Shown one piece after another: positions 1-8,689 of a stretch of 64,000 nt of DNA. This DNA comes from Nocardioides luti. Its GTDB lineage: Bacteria; Actinomycetota; Actinomycetes; Propionibacteriales; Nocardioidaceae. The stretch covers positions 3,906,001 to 3,970,000 of the forward strand of contig NZ_JACKXE010000001.1 of assembly GCF_014212315.1 (NCBI RefSeq), read 5' to 3'. The first letter of the stretch is position 1; every line of letters starts with the position of its first letter. Below the pieces are notes generated by a model. It saw nothing but the letters and a program-made list of their open reading frames with translations. It was not told the origin of the DNA and searched no databases. The position numbers and the translations under genes were made by a program.

Positions 1-1
1 C

Positions 2-3000
2 GAGCGGTACGGCGGCACGGTGGAGAAGTTCATCGGCGACGCCGTGATGGCGGTCTGGGGCGTCCCGACCGCGCACGAGGACGACGCCGAGCGGGCGGTG
101 CGGGCAGGGCTCGAGCTGGTCGACGCGGTGACCGCCTTCGGCGCGGACGTCGGCGCCGAGGGGCTCGCGATGCGCGTCGGGATCGTCACCGGCGAGGTCG
201 CCGTGACGGTCGGCGCCGAGCACCAGGGCATGGTCGCGGGGGACGCCGTCAACACCGCGGCCCGCGTCCAGTCCGCCGCCGAGCCGGGGTCGGTGTGGGT
301 CGACGAGACCACCCGCTCGCTGGCCGCCGCGGCGATCAGCTTCGTCGACGTCGGCACGCACGCCATGAAGGGCAAGGCCGAGCCGGTGCCGCTGTGGGCG
401 GTGCAGAGCGTGGTGGCGTCCGTCGGCGGCCTGCAGCGGGTCGACGGCCTCACCGCCCCGCTGGTCGGGCGCGAGCACGAGCTCCGCCTCGTCAAGGAGC
501 TCTTCCACCGCTGCGAGGAGTCCGGGCGTCCCTCGCTCGTGGTCCTCGACGGCGAGGCCGGGGTCGGCAAGAGCCGCCTGGTCTGGGAGCTCGAGAAGTA
601 CGCCGACGGGCTGGCCTCCTCGGTGCGCTGGCACCGCGGCCGCAGCGTGGCCTACGGCGAGGGCGTCGCCTACTTCGCGCTGGCCGAGGCCGTGCGCGGG
701 CGGCTGCTCACCTCGCTGCGGTCCGACCCGGACCGGGTCGTGGGCGACGACGACGCTCCCGGCGTCGCCGAGCTGCTCGACCAGCTGCCGCGGCTCGTCG
801 GCGACGCCGAGCAGCACGCGTGGATCCGGCCGCGGCTCGAGGCGCTGCTCGGTGCCGGGTCCGGGGCGACGTACGCCCGCGAGGACCTGTTCGCGGCCTG
901 GGCCGCGTTCCTGGCCCACGTCGCCGGCGATGCCCCGCTGGTGCTGGTCGTCGAGGACGCCCACCACGCGGACGAGGGCCTGCTGGACTTCGTCGAGCAC
1001 CTGGCCGGGGTCGCGACCTTCGGCTGCTTCGTCCTGCTGGTCGCGCGGCCGGCGCTGCTCGAGGGCAGGCCCGGCCTCGCCGCGCACCGCCGCGCGACGG
1101 TCGTCCGCGTCGACGAGCTCGGCGCGGACGAGATGGGCCTGATGCTCGACGGGCTCGTCGCCGGGCTGCCGGGGCGGCTGCGGGCCGGGCTGGTGGCGCG
1201 GGCCGAGGGGCTGCCGCTCTTCGCGATCGAGACGATCCGCTCGCTCGTCGACCGGGACGTCGTGGTGCCGCGCGACGGTCGCTACGTGCTGGCCGACCCC
1301 ACCGTCGACCTGGCGGAGCTCCGCGTCCCGGTCTCCCTTCAGGCGTTGCTCGCCGCCCGTCTGGACGCGCTGGGGCGGGTGGAGCGCCGGCTGGTCGACT
1401 GCGCCAGCATCCTCGGCGACACCTTCACCGCCCGGGCGCTGCGCTCGCTGTGGGGCGAGGAGGCGGGCTTCGAGGCCGGCCTGGCCGAGCTCGTCCGCCT
1501 GCAGGTCGTGCGCCGGGACACCAGCCCGACGAGCGCCGACCACGGGAACCTCGCCTTCGTGCAGTCCGCGCTGCGCCGGGTCGCGAGCGGGATGCTGTCG
1601 CGCCGCGACCGCAAGGCCCTGCACCTCGCGGTGCTGGCGTGGTTCGACGCCGAGGGCGGCGAGGTCGACGACTTCGCGGCGATCCGCGCCCAGCACTACC
1701 TCGAGGCGCTGCACGCCGTCCCGCGCGACCCGGACGTCGCCGACCTGGCCGCGCACGCCCTCGAGCAGCTGCGCCGCGCGGCGGTGCGGGCACGCACCCT
1801 CGGCTCGCCGGGGGAGGCCGTCCGGCACCTGGCGGTCGCGCTGCCGCTGGCCGTCGAGCCGTCGCTGCGCGCGACGGTGGGCGCCGAGCTCGCCCGGGCG
1901 GAGTACGTCGTCGGGCAGCACGACGCCGCCGACGCCCACGCGCTCGAGGCCGGTGCGGTCTTCGCGGAGCTCGGCGACCGGGCCGGGGTCGGCCTGGCGG
2001 CCGCCTGCCGGGCCTCCGCGCTGACCTCGCGGGGCCGCAACGAGGAGGCCGTCGAGCTGGCCGAGCCGCTGTGGCACGAGCTGCGCAGCCACCCGGACGC
2101 CGTCACCGCCCGGCGCGACCTGAGCTGGGCGCTGTCGGTCGCGCTGCGGATGCTCGGCCGCGACCCGCGCGAGGTCAACGAGGAGATGGTGCGGCTGGCC
2201 GAGATCACCGGCGATCCCGCCGACCTCGCGAGCAGCTACCTCCAGCTCGGGGCCGAGATGAGCAGCCGAGGCCTGGTCGGGCCGGCGTACCTCATGCTCG
2301 AGCGCTCCGCCGACATCGCCCGCGCCGGTCGTCAGCCGCTGCCGCTGGCCTTCGCGTTGACCAACCTGACCGCCGGCCACGTCACCGACGACCTCCCGGC
2401 CGCGCTCGGGCCCGGGCGCGAGGCGCACGCGATCGCGGTGTCGACCGGGCGGCAGCGGGTCATCGACTTCTGCCGCAGCAACCTGCTGCTGACGCTGTGG
2501 TGGACGGGCGACTGGGACGAGCTCGCGGTGCTGGTCGCGCCACCGGCCGAGGACGAGGACGACCTCGACCCGCGCTCCGCCGGCCCGCTCGAGGCGCACC
2601 TGGCGCTCGACGACGCCGCCGAGCAGCTGGCGGCCGCCGCGCGCGGCCTGGCCCCGACGCCGGCGCCGGACTTCGAGGACCCGGGCGACGACAAGTCCGA
2701 CCTGGCCTGGCGGGCCTGCTCGGACGCGGTCCGGGCCTCGCGGGCGGGTGATGCCGCGACCGCGCTGGCCCGGGCGATGACGGCGGTCGAGGTGATCCAC
2801 GAGGTCACCGGCATCGCCGACGACATGACGCACTTCTGGCCGCTGGCCGCTCGCCTGGCGCTCGAGACCGGCGACGGGGCTGCCGTCGACCGGCTGCTCG
2901 AGCTGCTCCCGGTCCAGGGCGCCGGCCAGTTCCCGGGGCTCATGGCGCACCGCCACGAGCTGCTCGCGCGGCTCGGCCTGCGCGACGGGGCGCCGTACGA

Positions 3001-3220
3001 CGAGGTGGTCGCCGGGCTGCGGGCCGCGGTCGCGTCCTTCGAGACCTGGGGCGCCGGGCCCGCGCGGGCCCGGGCGCTCGGCCTCCTCGGCCGGTGCCTC
3101 GCGAACGCCGGCGACGCCGACGGGCGTGCCCTGCTCGACGAGGCGCGGGCCGAGCTGACCCGCTTCGGGGCGATCGCCTGGCTGGCCGAGCTGGAGGAGC
3201 CCGCCGGCCTGGCGCGCTGA
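2..3220 (+). CDS. Class III nucleotide cyclase - AAA ATPase - TPR protein (5' end outside window)
   Basis: The reading frame is open at the left edge, so the N-terminus (probably a zinc ribbon and the first metal-binding Asp, as in the paralogue at 8690) is missing. What remains begins inside a class III adenylate/guanylate cyclase domain: EKFIGDAVMAVWG holds the second metal Asp, and GDAVNTAARVQ holds the Asn/Arg transition-state residues. A STAND-like ATPase follows, with Walker A GEAGVGKS about 184 codons into the visible part and Walker B-like LVVEDAHHAD. The long C-terminal half is Ala/Leu-rich helical repeats (TPR-like). It would make a cyclic nucleotide under control of the ATPase/TPR module. 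An 87-nt stretch (8-94) is identical to 9041-9127 in the paralogue. Substrate (ATP or GTP) is not decided by the sequence. Confidence 0.85.
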   Translation, partial: ERYGGTVEKFIGDAVMAVWGVPTAHEDDAERAVRAGLELVDAVTAFGADVGAEGLAMRVGIVTGEVAVTVGAEHQGMVAGDAVNTAARVQSAAEPGSVWVDETTRSLAAAAISFVDVGTHAMKGKAEPVPLWAVQSVVASVGGLQRVDGLTAPLVGREHELRLVKELFHRCEESGRPSLVVLDGEAGVGKSRLVWELEKYADGLASSVRWHRGRSVAYGEGVAYFALAEAVRGRLLTSLRSDPDRVVGDDDAPGVAELLDQLPRLVGDAEQHAWIRPRLEALLGAGSGATYAREDLFAAWAAFLAHVAGDAPLVLVVEDAHHADEGLLDFVEHLAGVATFGCFVLLVARPALLEGRPGLAAHRRATVVRVDELGADEMGLMLDGLVAGLPGRLRAGLVARAEGLPLFAIETIRSLVDRDVVVPRDGRYVLADPTVDLAELRVPVSLQALLAARLDALGRVERRLVDCASILGDTFTARALRSLWGEEAGFEAGLAELVRLQVVRRDTSPTSADHGNLAFVQSALRRVASGMLSRRDRKALHLAVLAWFDAEGGEVDDFAAIRAQHYLEALHAVPRDPDVADLAAHALEQLRRAAVRARTLGSPGEAVRHLAVALPLAVEPSLRATVGAELARAEYVVGQHDAADAHALEAGAVFAELGDRAGVGLAAACRASALTSRGRNEEAVELAEPLWHELRSHPDAVTARRDLSWALSVALRMLGRDPREVNEEMVRLAEITGDPADLASSYLQLGAEMSSRGLVGPAYLMLERSADIARAGRQPLPLAFALTNLTAGHVTDDLPAALGPGREAHAIAVSTGRQRVIDFCRSNLLLTLWWTGDWDELAVLVAPPAEDEDDLDPRSAGPLEAHLALDDAAEQLAAAARGLAPTPAPDFEDPGDDKSDLAWRACSDAVRASRAGDAATALARAMTAVEVIHEVTGIADDMTHFWPLAARLALETGDGAAVDRLLELLPVQGAGQFPGLMAHRHELLARLGLRDGAPYDEVVAGLRAAVASFETWGAGPARARALGLLGRCLANAGDADGRALLDEARAELTRFGAIAWLAELEEPAGLAR

Positions 3221-3291
3221 ACCCGACCTGAGCCCGGTCCCTCGGGTCCGCCCCGGTCCGCTCGGCGCGGGCCGGGTGGGAGGATGGGGGG

Positions 3292-4518
3292 ATGCCCTCC
3301 GCCCTGCCCTCCGGCGACCCGGTGCCCGAGGACGGGTCGCTCCCGGCGTCCGCCCTCGCCGGCCTGGGCGAGCAGCCGTTCGGGATCTACGTGCACGTGC
3401 CGTTCTGCACGGTGCGGTGCGGCTACTGCGACTTCAACACCTACACCGCCGAGGAGCTCGGTGGCGCGTCGACCGCCGCGGGTGCGTCGCGGACGACGTA
3501 CGCCCAGGCCGCGATCGCCGAGATCCGGCGCGCCCGCCGGGTGCTCGGTGACGTCGACCTGCCGGTCTCCACGGTCTTCTTCGGCGGCGGGACGCCCACG
3601 CTGCTGCCCGCCGAGGACCTCGCATCGGTCGTCGGTGCCGTGGCGGCGGAGTTCGGCCTCGTCCCGGGCGCCGAGGTCACCACGGAGTCGAACCCGGACA
3701 GCGTCGGCCCGGCCGAGCTCGCCACCCTGCGGGAGGGCGGGATCAACCGGATCTCCTTCGGCATGCAGTCCGCGGTGACCCACGTGCTGGCCACGCTCGA
3801 CCGCACGCACGACCCGCTGCGGGTGCCGTCGGTCGTCGAGTGGGCGCGCTCCGCCGGCTTCGAGCAGGTCAGCCTGGACCTCATCTACGGCACGCCGGGG
3901 GAGTCGCTCGCCGACTGGGAGACCTCGCTCGACGCCGCACTGGCCTGCGCGCCGGACCACGTGTCGGCGTACTCCCTCATCGTCGAGGAGGGCACCGCGC
4001 TCGCGCGCCGGGTGCGCCGCGGCGAGATCCCGATGACCGACGACGACGACCACGCCGACAAGTACGTCGTCGCCGACGAGCGGCTGACCGCGGCCGGGCT
4101 CGGGTGGTACGAGGTGTCGAACTGGGCGCGCGACGACGCGAGCCGCTGCCGGCACAACCTCCTCTACTGGACCGGCGGCGACTGGTGGGGCGCCGGTCCG
4201 GGCGCGCACTCGCACGTCGGCGGCGTGCGGTGGTGGAACGTCAAGCACCCGGCGGCGTACGCCGACCGGCTGGCCGCGGGGCTCAGCCCGGCGCACGCCC
4301 GCGAGGTGCTCGACGACGAGAGCCGTCGCGTCGAGCGGGTGCTGCTGGAGCTGCGGCTGCGTGACGGGCTGGGCGCCGACGCGCTCGACGAGGCCGGGAA
4401 GGCAGCAGTCCCCGACCTGGTCGGCCGGGGACTGCTGGACGTGCGGGGCGGGCGGCTGGTCCTCACCCAGCGCGGTCGGCTGCTCGCCGACGGCGTCGTG
4501 CGGGACCTGCTGCCCTGA
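3292..4518 (+). CDS. hemW: Radical SAM heme chaperone HemW (coproporphyrinogen oxidase-like)
   Basis: 408 residues. The radical SAM cluster motif CTVRCGYC lies at residues 39-46 and is followed by DF. The residue that is a fourth Cys in true HemN is Phe here, which is the HemW pattern, so a heme-delivery chaperone is more likely than an oxygen-independent coproporphyrinogen oxidase. GGGTPT (glycine-rich SAM-binding segment) and SFGMQS also fit the family, and a HemN_C-like domain closes the protein. The ATG at 3292 follows a purine-rich GGAGG-type site. In many actinobacteria hemW sits close upstream of hrcA-dnaJ; here about 11 kb of signalling genes have come between. Confidence 0.93.
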   Translation: MPSALPSGDPVPEDGSLPASALAGLGEQPFGIYVHVPFCTVRCGYCDFNTYTAEELGGASTAAGASRTTYAQAAIAEIRRARRVLGDVDLPVSTVFFGGGTPTLLPAEDLASVVGAVAAEFGLVPGAEVTTESNPDSVGPAELATLREGGINRISFGMQSAVTHVLATLDRTHDPLRVPSVVEWARSAGFEQVSLDLIYGTPGESLADWETSLDAALACAPDHVSAYSLIVEEGTALARRVRRGEIPMTDDDDHADKYVVADERLTAAGLGWYEVSNWARDDASRCRHNLLYWTGGDWWGAGPGAHSHVGGVRWWNVKHPAAYADRLAAGLSPAHAREVLDDESRRVERVLLELRLRDGLGADALDEAGKAAVPDLVGRGLLDVRGGRLVLTQRGRLLADGVVRDLLP

Positions 4519-4527
4519 GGCGGCCGG

Positions 4528-5055
4528 TCAGCTGACCATCCGGATCGTGACGGGGTAGCGGTATTCCTCGCCGCGGGCGCCGCGCACCGAGCCGATGATC
4601 GTGCACACCAGCCACAGCAGCCCGACGGCCGGCAGCAGCACGAAGCCGATCAGCACGAGGCAGAGCGCCAGCGAGACCAGCCCGTAGATCAGGATCGAGA
4701 GCTGGAAGTTCAGCGACTCCACCGCCTGGCGGCGGACGTAGGCGGACTCGTTGCCCTTGGTCAGCATCACGATGAGCGGGCCGAGGAAGGCCAGCGCCAC
4801 GACGGACGCCACGAAGGCGGTCCAGTGCGCGGCGCCGCCCCACAGCTGCTCGTCGCTCGTGGGCGCAGGCCCGGGCTGGACGCCGTACGCCGGCGGGGCG
4901 CCGTACGCCTGCTGCGGCGGCGGGGGCTGCGGGCCGGTGCCCGGCATCCCCTGCGGCGGTGGGCCGGTCGGCGGGATCCCGAAGGCGCCGCCGGCGGTCG
5001 TGGGGTAGTGCGGGGGCTCGTCGCCGTGGTGCGGCGGTTGAGTCGGGTCACTCAT
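4528..5055 (-). CDS. DUF4870 (Tic20-like) membrane protein
   Basis: 175 residues. The first half is rich in Pro, Gly, Tyr and Gln (a disordered cytoplasmic tail with PPPQ-type runs). The second half has three or four hydrophobic segments with the DUF4870 pattern: a WTAFVASVVALAFLGPLIVM helix, a KGNESAYVRRQAVESLNFQ loop, and two closely spaced C-terminal helices. The loop with an R(R/H)QAxEALNFQ-like sequence is diagnostic of this family of unknown function. The gene converges on hemW with only 9 bp between the stops. Confidence 0.8.
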   Translation of the reverse strand: MSDPTQPPHHGDEPPHYPTTAGGAFGIPPTGPPPQGMPGTGPQPPPPQQAYGAPPAYGVQPGPAPTSDEQLWGGAAHWTAFVASVVALAFLGPLIVMLTKGNESAYVRRQAVESLNFQLSILIYGLVSLALCLVLIGFVLLPAVGLLWLVCTIIGSVRGARGEEYRYPVTIRMVS

Positions 5056-5070
5056 CGTGCGACCTCCCGA

Positions 5071-5922
5071 TCAGTCGGTGGTGACGAAGTCGATCAGCTC
5101 CTCCACCCTACCGAGGAGCGCTGGGTCGAGGTCCTGGAAGGACCGCACGCCGCCGAGGATGTGCTTCCACGCGCGGGCGATGTCGGCCTGGTCGCGGTGC
5201 GGCCAGCCGAGCTGTTGGCAGGTGCCGGTCTTCCAGTCGATGCTGCGCGGCACGTCGGGCCAGCGCTCGAAGCCGAGCCGCTGCGGCTTGACGGCCTGCC
5301 AGATGTCGATGAAGGGGTGCCCGACGATCAGCACGTGCTTGCCGATGGGCGACCTCACGATGTTCGAGGCGATCCGGCTCTCCTTGGAGCCCTTGACCAG
5401 GTGGTCGACGAGCACGCCGACCTTGCGGTCCGGCCCGGGGCGGAAGTCCTTGAGGTGGTCGGCCAGGTCGTCGACGCCCCCGAGGAACTCCACGACCACG
5501 CCCTCGATCCGCAGGTCGTCGCCCCAGACCTTCTCGACGAGCTCCGCGTCGTGGCGGCCCTCGACGAAGATCCGGCTGGCGCGGGCCACCCGGGCCTTGG
5601 CGCCGTGGACGGCGACCGAGCCCGAGGCCGTCCGCGTCGCCTTCGCCGGGGCGCCGGCGCGGACCGGGCGGGTGAGGATCACCGGCCGGCCCTCGAGGAG
5701 GAAGCCGGGGCCGAGGGGGAAGGTACGCCGCTTGCCGCGGCGGTCCTCGAGCGTGACCGTGTCCAGGTCGCGGTCCACGAGGACCACCTCACCGACGAAG
5801 TCCTCGACGACCTCCTCGAGGACGGTGCCGAGCTCGGCGGGCGTCTCGACGGCGCGGCCGTTCTTCGGCTTGCGCCAGTCGGAGTTGAGCACGTCGGAGC
5901 CGTAGCGGTCGCGGGAGGTCAC
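5071..5922 (-). CDS. DUF3097 family protein
   Basis: 283 residues, soluble, no signal peptide. It matches the actinobacterial DUF3097 family in overall layout: an N-terminal MTSRDRYGSDVL, an EV(V/E)DFVGEVV segment, and a C-terminal half with ILTRPV..., FVEGRHDAELVEKVWGDDLR and KHVLIVGHPFIDIWQAV. The segment FVEGRHDAELVEKVWG followed by VLVDHL resembles a Toprim-like fold, which is an inference. The GTG start at 5922 is preceded by TAGCGT six nucleotides upstream (see 5929-5934), suggesting a leaderless mRNA. Function unknown. Confidence 0.8.
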   Translation of the reverse strand: MTSRDRYGSDVLNSDWRKPKNGRAVETPAELGTVLEEVVEDFVGEVVLVDRDLDTVTLEDRRGKRRTFPLGPGFLLEGRPVILTRPVRAGAPAKATRTASGSVAVHGAKARVARASRIFVEGRHDAELVEKVWGDDLRIEGVVVEFLGGVDDLADHLKDFRPGPDRKVGVLVDHLVKGSKESRIASNIVRSPIGKHVLIVGHPFIDIWQAVKPQRLGFERWPDVPRSIDWKTGTCQQLGWPHRDQADIARAWKHILGGVRSFQDLDPALLGRVEELIDFVTTD

Positions 5923-5928
5923 CCACCA

Positions 5929-5934
5929 ACGCTA
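5929..5934 (-). promoter_or_regulatory. -10 hexamer TAGCGT for the DUF3097 gene, probably leaderless
   Basis: TAGCGT on the minus strand ends 6 nt before the GTG at 5922, so transcription would begin at or next to the start codon. No Shine-Dalgarno sequence fits in that gap. Confidence 0.5.
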
Positions 5935-5972
5935 GGTGGCCCGCGGCCGCAGCCCCCGGATGACGCGCCGGG

Positions 5973-6191
5973 TCAGTCCTCCTGCTGCTCGTCGTCCCAC
6001 TCGACGGGCTCCTTGCCGCCCTGCATGTCGAGGTCCTCGAGGTCGTCGGGCGCGTCGTCCTCGGACAGCGGCTCGGCGAGCGGGTTGTCCTCGGAGGGCT
6101 GCAGGTCCTCGGGCAGCTGGTCGTCGCTGATGCCCTCGGCCCCGTCGTTCGAGGTGCTGTCGGGCTGCTTCTCGGTGCTGGAGTCCGTCAT
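5973..6191 (-). CDS. Small, strongly acidic hypothetical protein
   Basis: 72 residues, dominated by Asp, Glu, Ser and Gln with almost no basic or hydrophobic residues, so probably intrinsically disordered. No domain is recognised. The ATG at 6191 has TAGCGT six nucleotides upstream (6198-6203 on the minus strand), which supports this start and a leaderless transcript. It sits between the DUF3097 gene and a divergent MazG-like gene. Codon third positions are GC-rich like the neighbours, which favours a real gene, but the function is unknown. Confidence 0.6.
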   Translation of the reverse strand: MTDSSTEKQPDSTSNDGAEGISDDQLPEDLQPSEDNPLAEPLSEDDAPDDLEDLDMQGGKEPVEWDDEQQED

Positions 6192-6197
6192 GCCGTG

Positions 6198-6203
6198 ACG
6201 CTA
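6198..6203 (-). promoter_or_regulatory. -10 hexamer TAGCGT for the 72-aa acidic gene
   Basis: Six nucleotides separate this hexamer from the ATG at 6191, the same arrangement as upstream of the DUF3097 gene. Confidence 0.45.
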
Positions 6204-6254
6204 GCGGGTCGGCGTACGCCGTCAACCCACCCGCGCGGGCGACATGATGGGCCG

Positions 6255-6593
6255 ATGGACATCACGGAGCTGCAGGCGAGGGGACGACAGGTCCGCCGGC
6301 GCTACGACGAGGAGACGACGCGGCGCTACGGCCGGACCTGGACGCCCGAGGAGTTCATGCTCGGCTTCGTGGGCGACGTCGGGGACCTGGCCAAGCTCGT
6401 GCAGGGCAAGGCGGGCGTCCGCGACTGCCCGGGCCTCGACGAGGCCGTCGCCCACGAGCTGGCCGACTGCCTGTGGTCGGTCTTCACGCTCGCCGACTGC
6501 TACGACGTCGACCTGGCCGCGGCCTTCACCGCCGCGATGGCCGACATCGACGCCCACCTCGACTCCGTCGGCGCGGACCAGCCGCTCGGGTGA
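6255..6593 (+). CDS. MazG-like nucleotide pyrophosphohydrolase-family protein
   Basis: 112 residues when started at the ATG of MDITELQ; the frame is open further upstream but that part reads as low-complexity Arg/Pro and is unlikely to be translated. The all-alpha MazG-like pattern is visible: GFVGDVGDLAKLV as the first metal-binding helix (an Asp-rich variant of ExxE) and EAVAHELADCLWSVFTLAD as the second (ExxD-like). Such enzymes hydrolyse nucleoside triphosphates to monophosphates. The first helix uses Asp where Glu is usual, so activity should not be assumed. The stop is 9 bp upstream of the hairpin repeat cluster at 6603. Confidence 0.75.
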   Translation: MDITELQARGRQVRRRYDEETTRRYGRTWTPEEFMLGFVGDVGDLAKLVQGKAGVRDCPGLDEAVAHELADCLWSVFTLADCYDVDLAAAFTAAMADIDAHLDSVGADQPLG

Positions 6594-6602
6594 GCGGCGC
6601 CG

Positions 6603-6798
6603 GGTGGTTTCGAGACGGTCGCTGCGCGACCTCCTCAACCACCGGGGGACGAGCTGGTTTCGAGACGGTCGCTTCGCGACCTCCTCAACCACCGGGCAGT
6701 CCGGGCGGGTGGTTTCGAGACGGTCGCTGCGCGACCTCCTCGACCACCGGGGGACGAGGTGGTTTCGAGACGGTCGCTGCGCGACCTCCTCAACCACC
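6603..6798 (+). repeat. Four-copy cluster of a 41-bp hairpin repeat (REP/BIME-like), type GGTCGC
   Basis: Units at 6603-6643, 6653-6693, 6708-6748 and 6758-6798, separated by 9, 14 and 9 nt. Each unit has an outer stem GGTGGTT...AACCACC, a short inner GAG...CTC, and a central stem GGTCGC...GCGACC with a 3-nt loop (TGC or TTC). Unit 2 begins GCTGG and unit 3 has GACCACC (a G:T pair), so the copies are diverging but still fold. It fills most of the 303-bp gap between the MazG-like gene and the transporter. A second cluster with changed but still paired stems is at 40588-40809. Confidence 0.9.
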
Positions 6799-6896
6799 GG
6801 GTGGGGGATCTGTTGGCAAACGGACAGTGGGGCGGGTCCCGGGCTCCTACGCTGGCGATGCTCTCGCGGGGGAGTGCTGGTGAGCGGGGAGGTCGG

Positions 6897-8591
6897 ATGG
6901 CCGAGTCGACGGCGCAGCCGGAGGTCACGGCGCGGGAGTCGCTGCGCCGGGTGCTGGCGAACAAGGACCTGCGACGGGTGCAGCTGGCGTTCCTCGGGTC
7001 GGGCATGGGGGACTGGGCCTACGGCACCGCGGTGACGGTGTGGGCGTACTCCGTCGGCGGCGCGACCGCCGTCGGCATCTTCTCGGCGGTCCGGTTCGTG
7101 ACGATCGCGGTCGCGGCTCCGCTGGGGGCCGTGGTGGCCGACCGGGTGCCGCGCAAGGCCTTCATGATGGCGACCGACGCGATCCGTGCCGTGCTGGTGG
7201 CGGTCGCGGCCACCAGCATGGGCCTGGGCGGGCCGCCGATGGTGGTCTACGTGCTGGCGGTCGTCGCCGGGATGGTCGGTGCGCCGTTCCGGTCGGCCCA
7301 GGCCGGGCTGATCCCGCGGCTCGTCTCGCGGCCCGAGGAGCTGACCTCGTCGAACGCCGTCGCCGCCAACCTCGAGAACGTCATCGGCTTCGCCGGGCCG
7401 GCGCTCGGCGCGCTGCTCGTCGGGACCGTGAACGTCGAGGCCGCGCTGTGGTTCAACGTGGCGACGTTCGTCTGGTCGCTCGCGCTCGTCGCCGCGATCA
7501 CGGTCCCACCCGCGGCCGCGACCGCCGCCGACGCCGCGGGCAGTGGCGCGGACACCGACGAGACGGACGAGGACGACGAGACGTTCCTCCAGGAGCTGAC
7601 GGCGGGCTTCACCACGATCGGCAGGGACCGCGACCTCCGGATGGTGTGCGGCCTGGCCGGGGCGCAGGGCTTCGTGTGGGGGACGCTGACGGTCTACATG
7701 GTCATCGTCTCGGTCACGATGCTGGACGCGGGCGCCGCGGGGGTCGGCTACCTCAACGCGGTCCTCGGGGTCGGGGCCGTCGTCGGCGGGGTGGTGATCC
7801 TGACGCGGACGGCGAAGAGCCGGCTCGCCGGCGACATGGCCATCGGAGTGATCGGGTGGGCGCTGCCTTTGCTGCTGATGGCGGCCGTCCCGGGGCCGGT
7901 CACGGCCGTCGCCGCCCTGGCGCTGATCGGGCTGATGGACCCGTGGGTGAACGTCGGGCTCGACACGATCCCGCAGCGGATCGTGCACGACCGGGTGCTG
8001 TCGCGGGTCTTCGCCGCGGTCGACAGCGCGATGGTCGCGGCGGTCGCGGCCGGGGCAGCGGTCGCGCCGTTGCTGATCGCCTGGCTCGGCTTCCGGCCCT
8101 CGCTCGCGGTGGTCGGCGGCGTGGTGGCGGCGTACACGCTCTCCACGCTGCCGCGCGTACGCCGTCTCGACGCGCGCCTGGCCGAGCCGGCGCACCTGCC
8201 GCTGCTGCGCGAGGTCGCCGTGCTCGCGCCCCTGGCGCCGCCCACCCTCGAGGCGCTGGCGCACCGGTGCGAGCCGATGCGCGCCGAGGCCGGCGTCGTC
8301 GTCGTGCGGGAGGGCGACGTGTCCGACCGCTTCTACGTCATCGTGTCCGGGCGGGTCGAGGTCACGCAGGGCGACCGGGTGCTGCGGGTCGAGGAGCGGG
8401 GCGACGTCTTCGGCGAGATCGGGCTGCTGCGCGACGTGCCGCGCACCGCCACGGTGACGGCGCTGGAGACGACCGAGCTGCTCGCCCTGGACCGCGCGGC
8501 CTTCCTCGAGGCGGTGGGTGGCGGGGCGGCCGGCAGCGCGGAGGCCCGCGTGGTCGCGGAGGACCTCGTCTCCCGGCGCCTCGGCGTCTGA
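6897..8591 (+). CDS. Major facilitator transporter fused to a C-terminal cyclic-nucleotide-binding domain
   Basis: 564 residues. The frame is open upstream, but that part would translate the hairpin repeats; the ATG at 6897 follows GGGGAGG and gives a normal MFS N-terminus. Residues about 20-430 form around 12 hydrophobic helices of the MFS type, with an acidic central loop (TDETDEDDET). Residues about 436-560 are a CRP-type cNMP-binding domain: FYVIVSGRVEV, then the phosphate-binding cassette GEIGLLRDVPRTATV near 506, with the Glu and Arg that contact cAMP in this family. Position beside a cyclase (8690) and a Crp gene suggests transport gated or sensed by a cyclic nucleotide; the substrate is unknown. 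Confidence 0.85.
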   Translation: MAESTAQPEVTARESLRRVLANKDLRRVQLAFLGSGMGDWAYGTAVTVWAYSVGGATAVGIFSAVRFVTIAVAAPLGAVVADRVPRKAFMMATDAIRAVLVAVAATSMGLGGPPMVVYVLAVVAGMVGAPFRSAQAGLIPRLVSRPEELTSSNAVAANLENVIGFAGPALGALLVGTVNVEAALWFNVATFVWSLALVAAITVPPAAATAADAAGSGADTDETDEDDETFLQELTAGFTTIGRDRDLRMVCGLAGAQGFVWGTLTVYMVIVSVTMLDAGAAGVGYLNAVLGVGAVVGGVVILTRTAKSRLAGDMAIGVIGWALPLLLMAAVPGPVTAVAALALIGLMDPWVNVGLDTIPQRIVHDRVLSRVFAAVDSAMVAAVAAGAAVAPLLIAWLGFRPSLAVVGGVVAAYTLSTLPRVRRLDARLAEPAHLPLLREVAVLAPLAPPTLEALAHRCEPMRAEAGVVVVREGDVSDRFYVIVSGRVEVTQGDRVLRVEERGDVFGEIGLLRDVPRTATVTALETTELLALDRAAFLEAVGGGAAGSAEARVVAEDLVSRRLGV

Positions 8592-8689
8592 CTCCGACGG
8601 GGACTTCTGGTGAATTCGCGTCCCGCCGGTGCCCCTGCGGTGCATGCTGTCCGCACACGTGGGCCGCTGACCGATCGGGGGATCCTGGA

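Noticed and set aside
4533..4546. GGTCAGCTGACC palindrome as an operator
   Set aside because: It lies inside the last codons of the DUF4870 gene near a convergent stop; 12 bp is not striking at this GC content.
6603..6798. CRISPR array
   Set aside because: Units are about 41 bp but spacers are only 9-14 nt and the units themselves are hairpins; no cas genes. The same applies to 40588-40809.
7040..8689. Extension of the cyclase gene 550 codons upstream
   Set aside because: This part overlaps the transporter in another frame and reads as Arg/Gly low complexity; the zinc ribbon begins exactly at the GTG at 8690.
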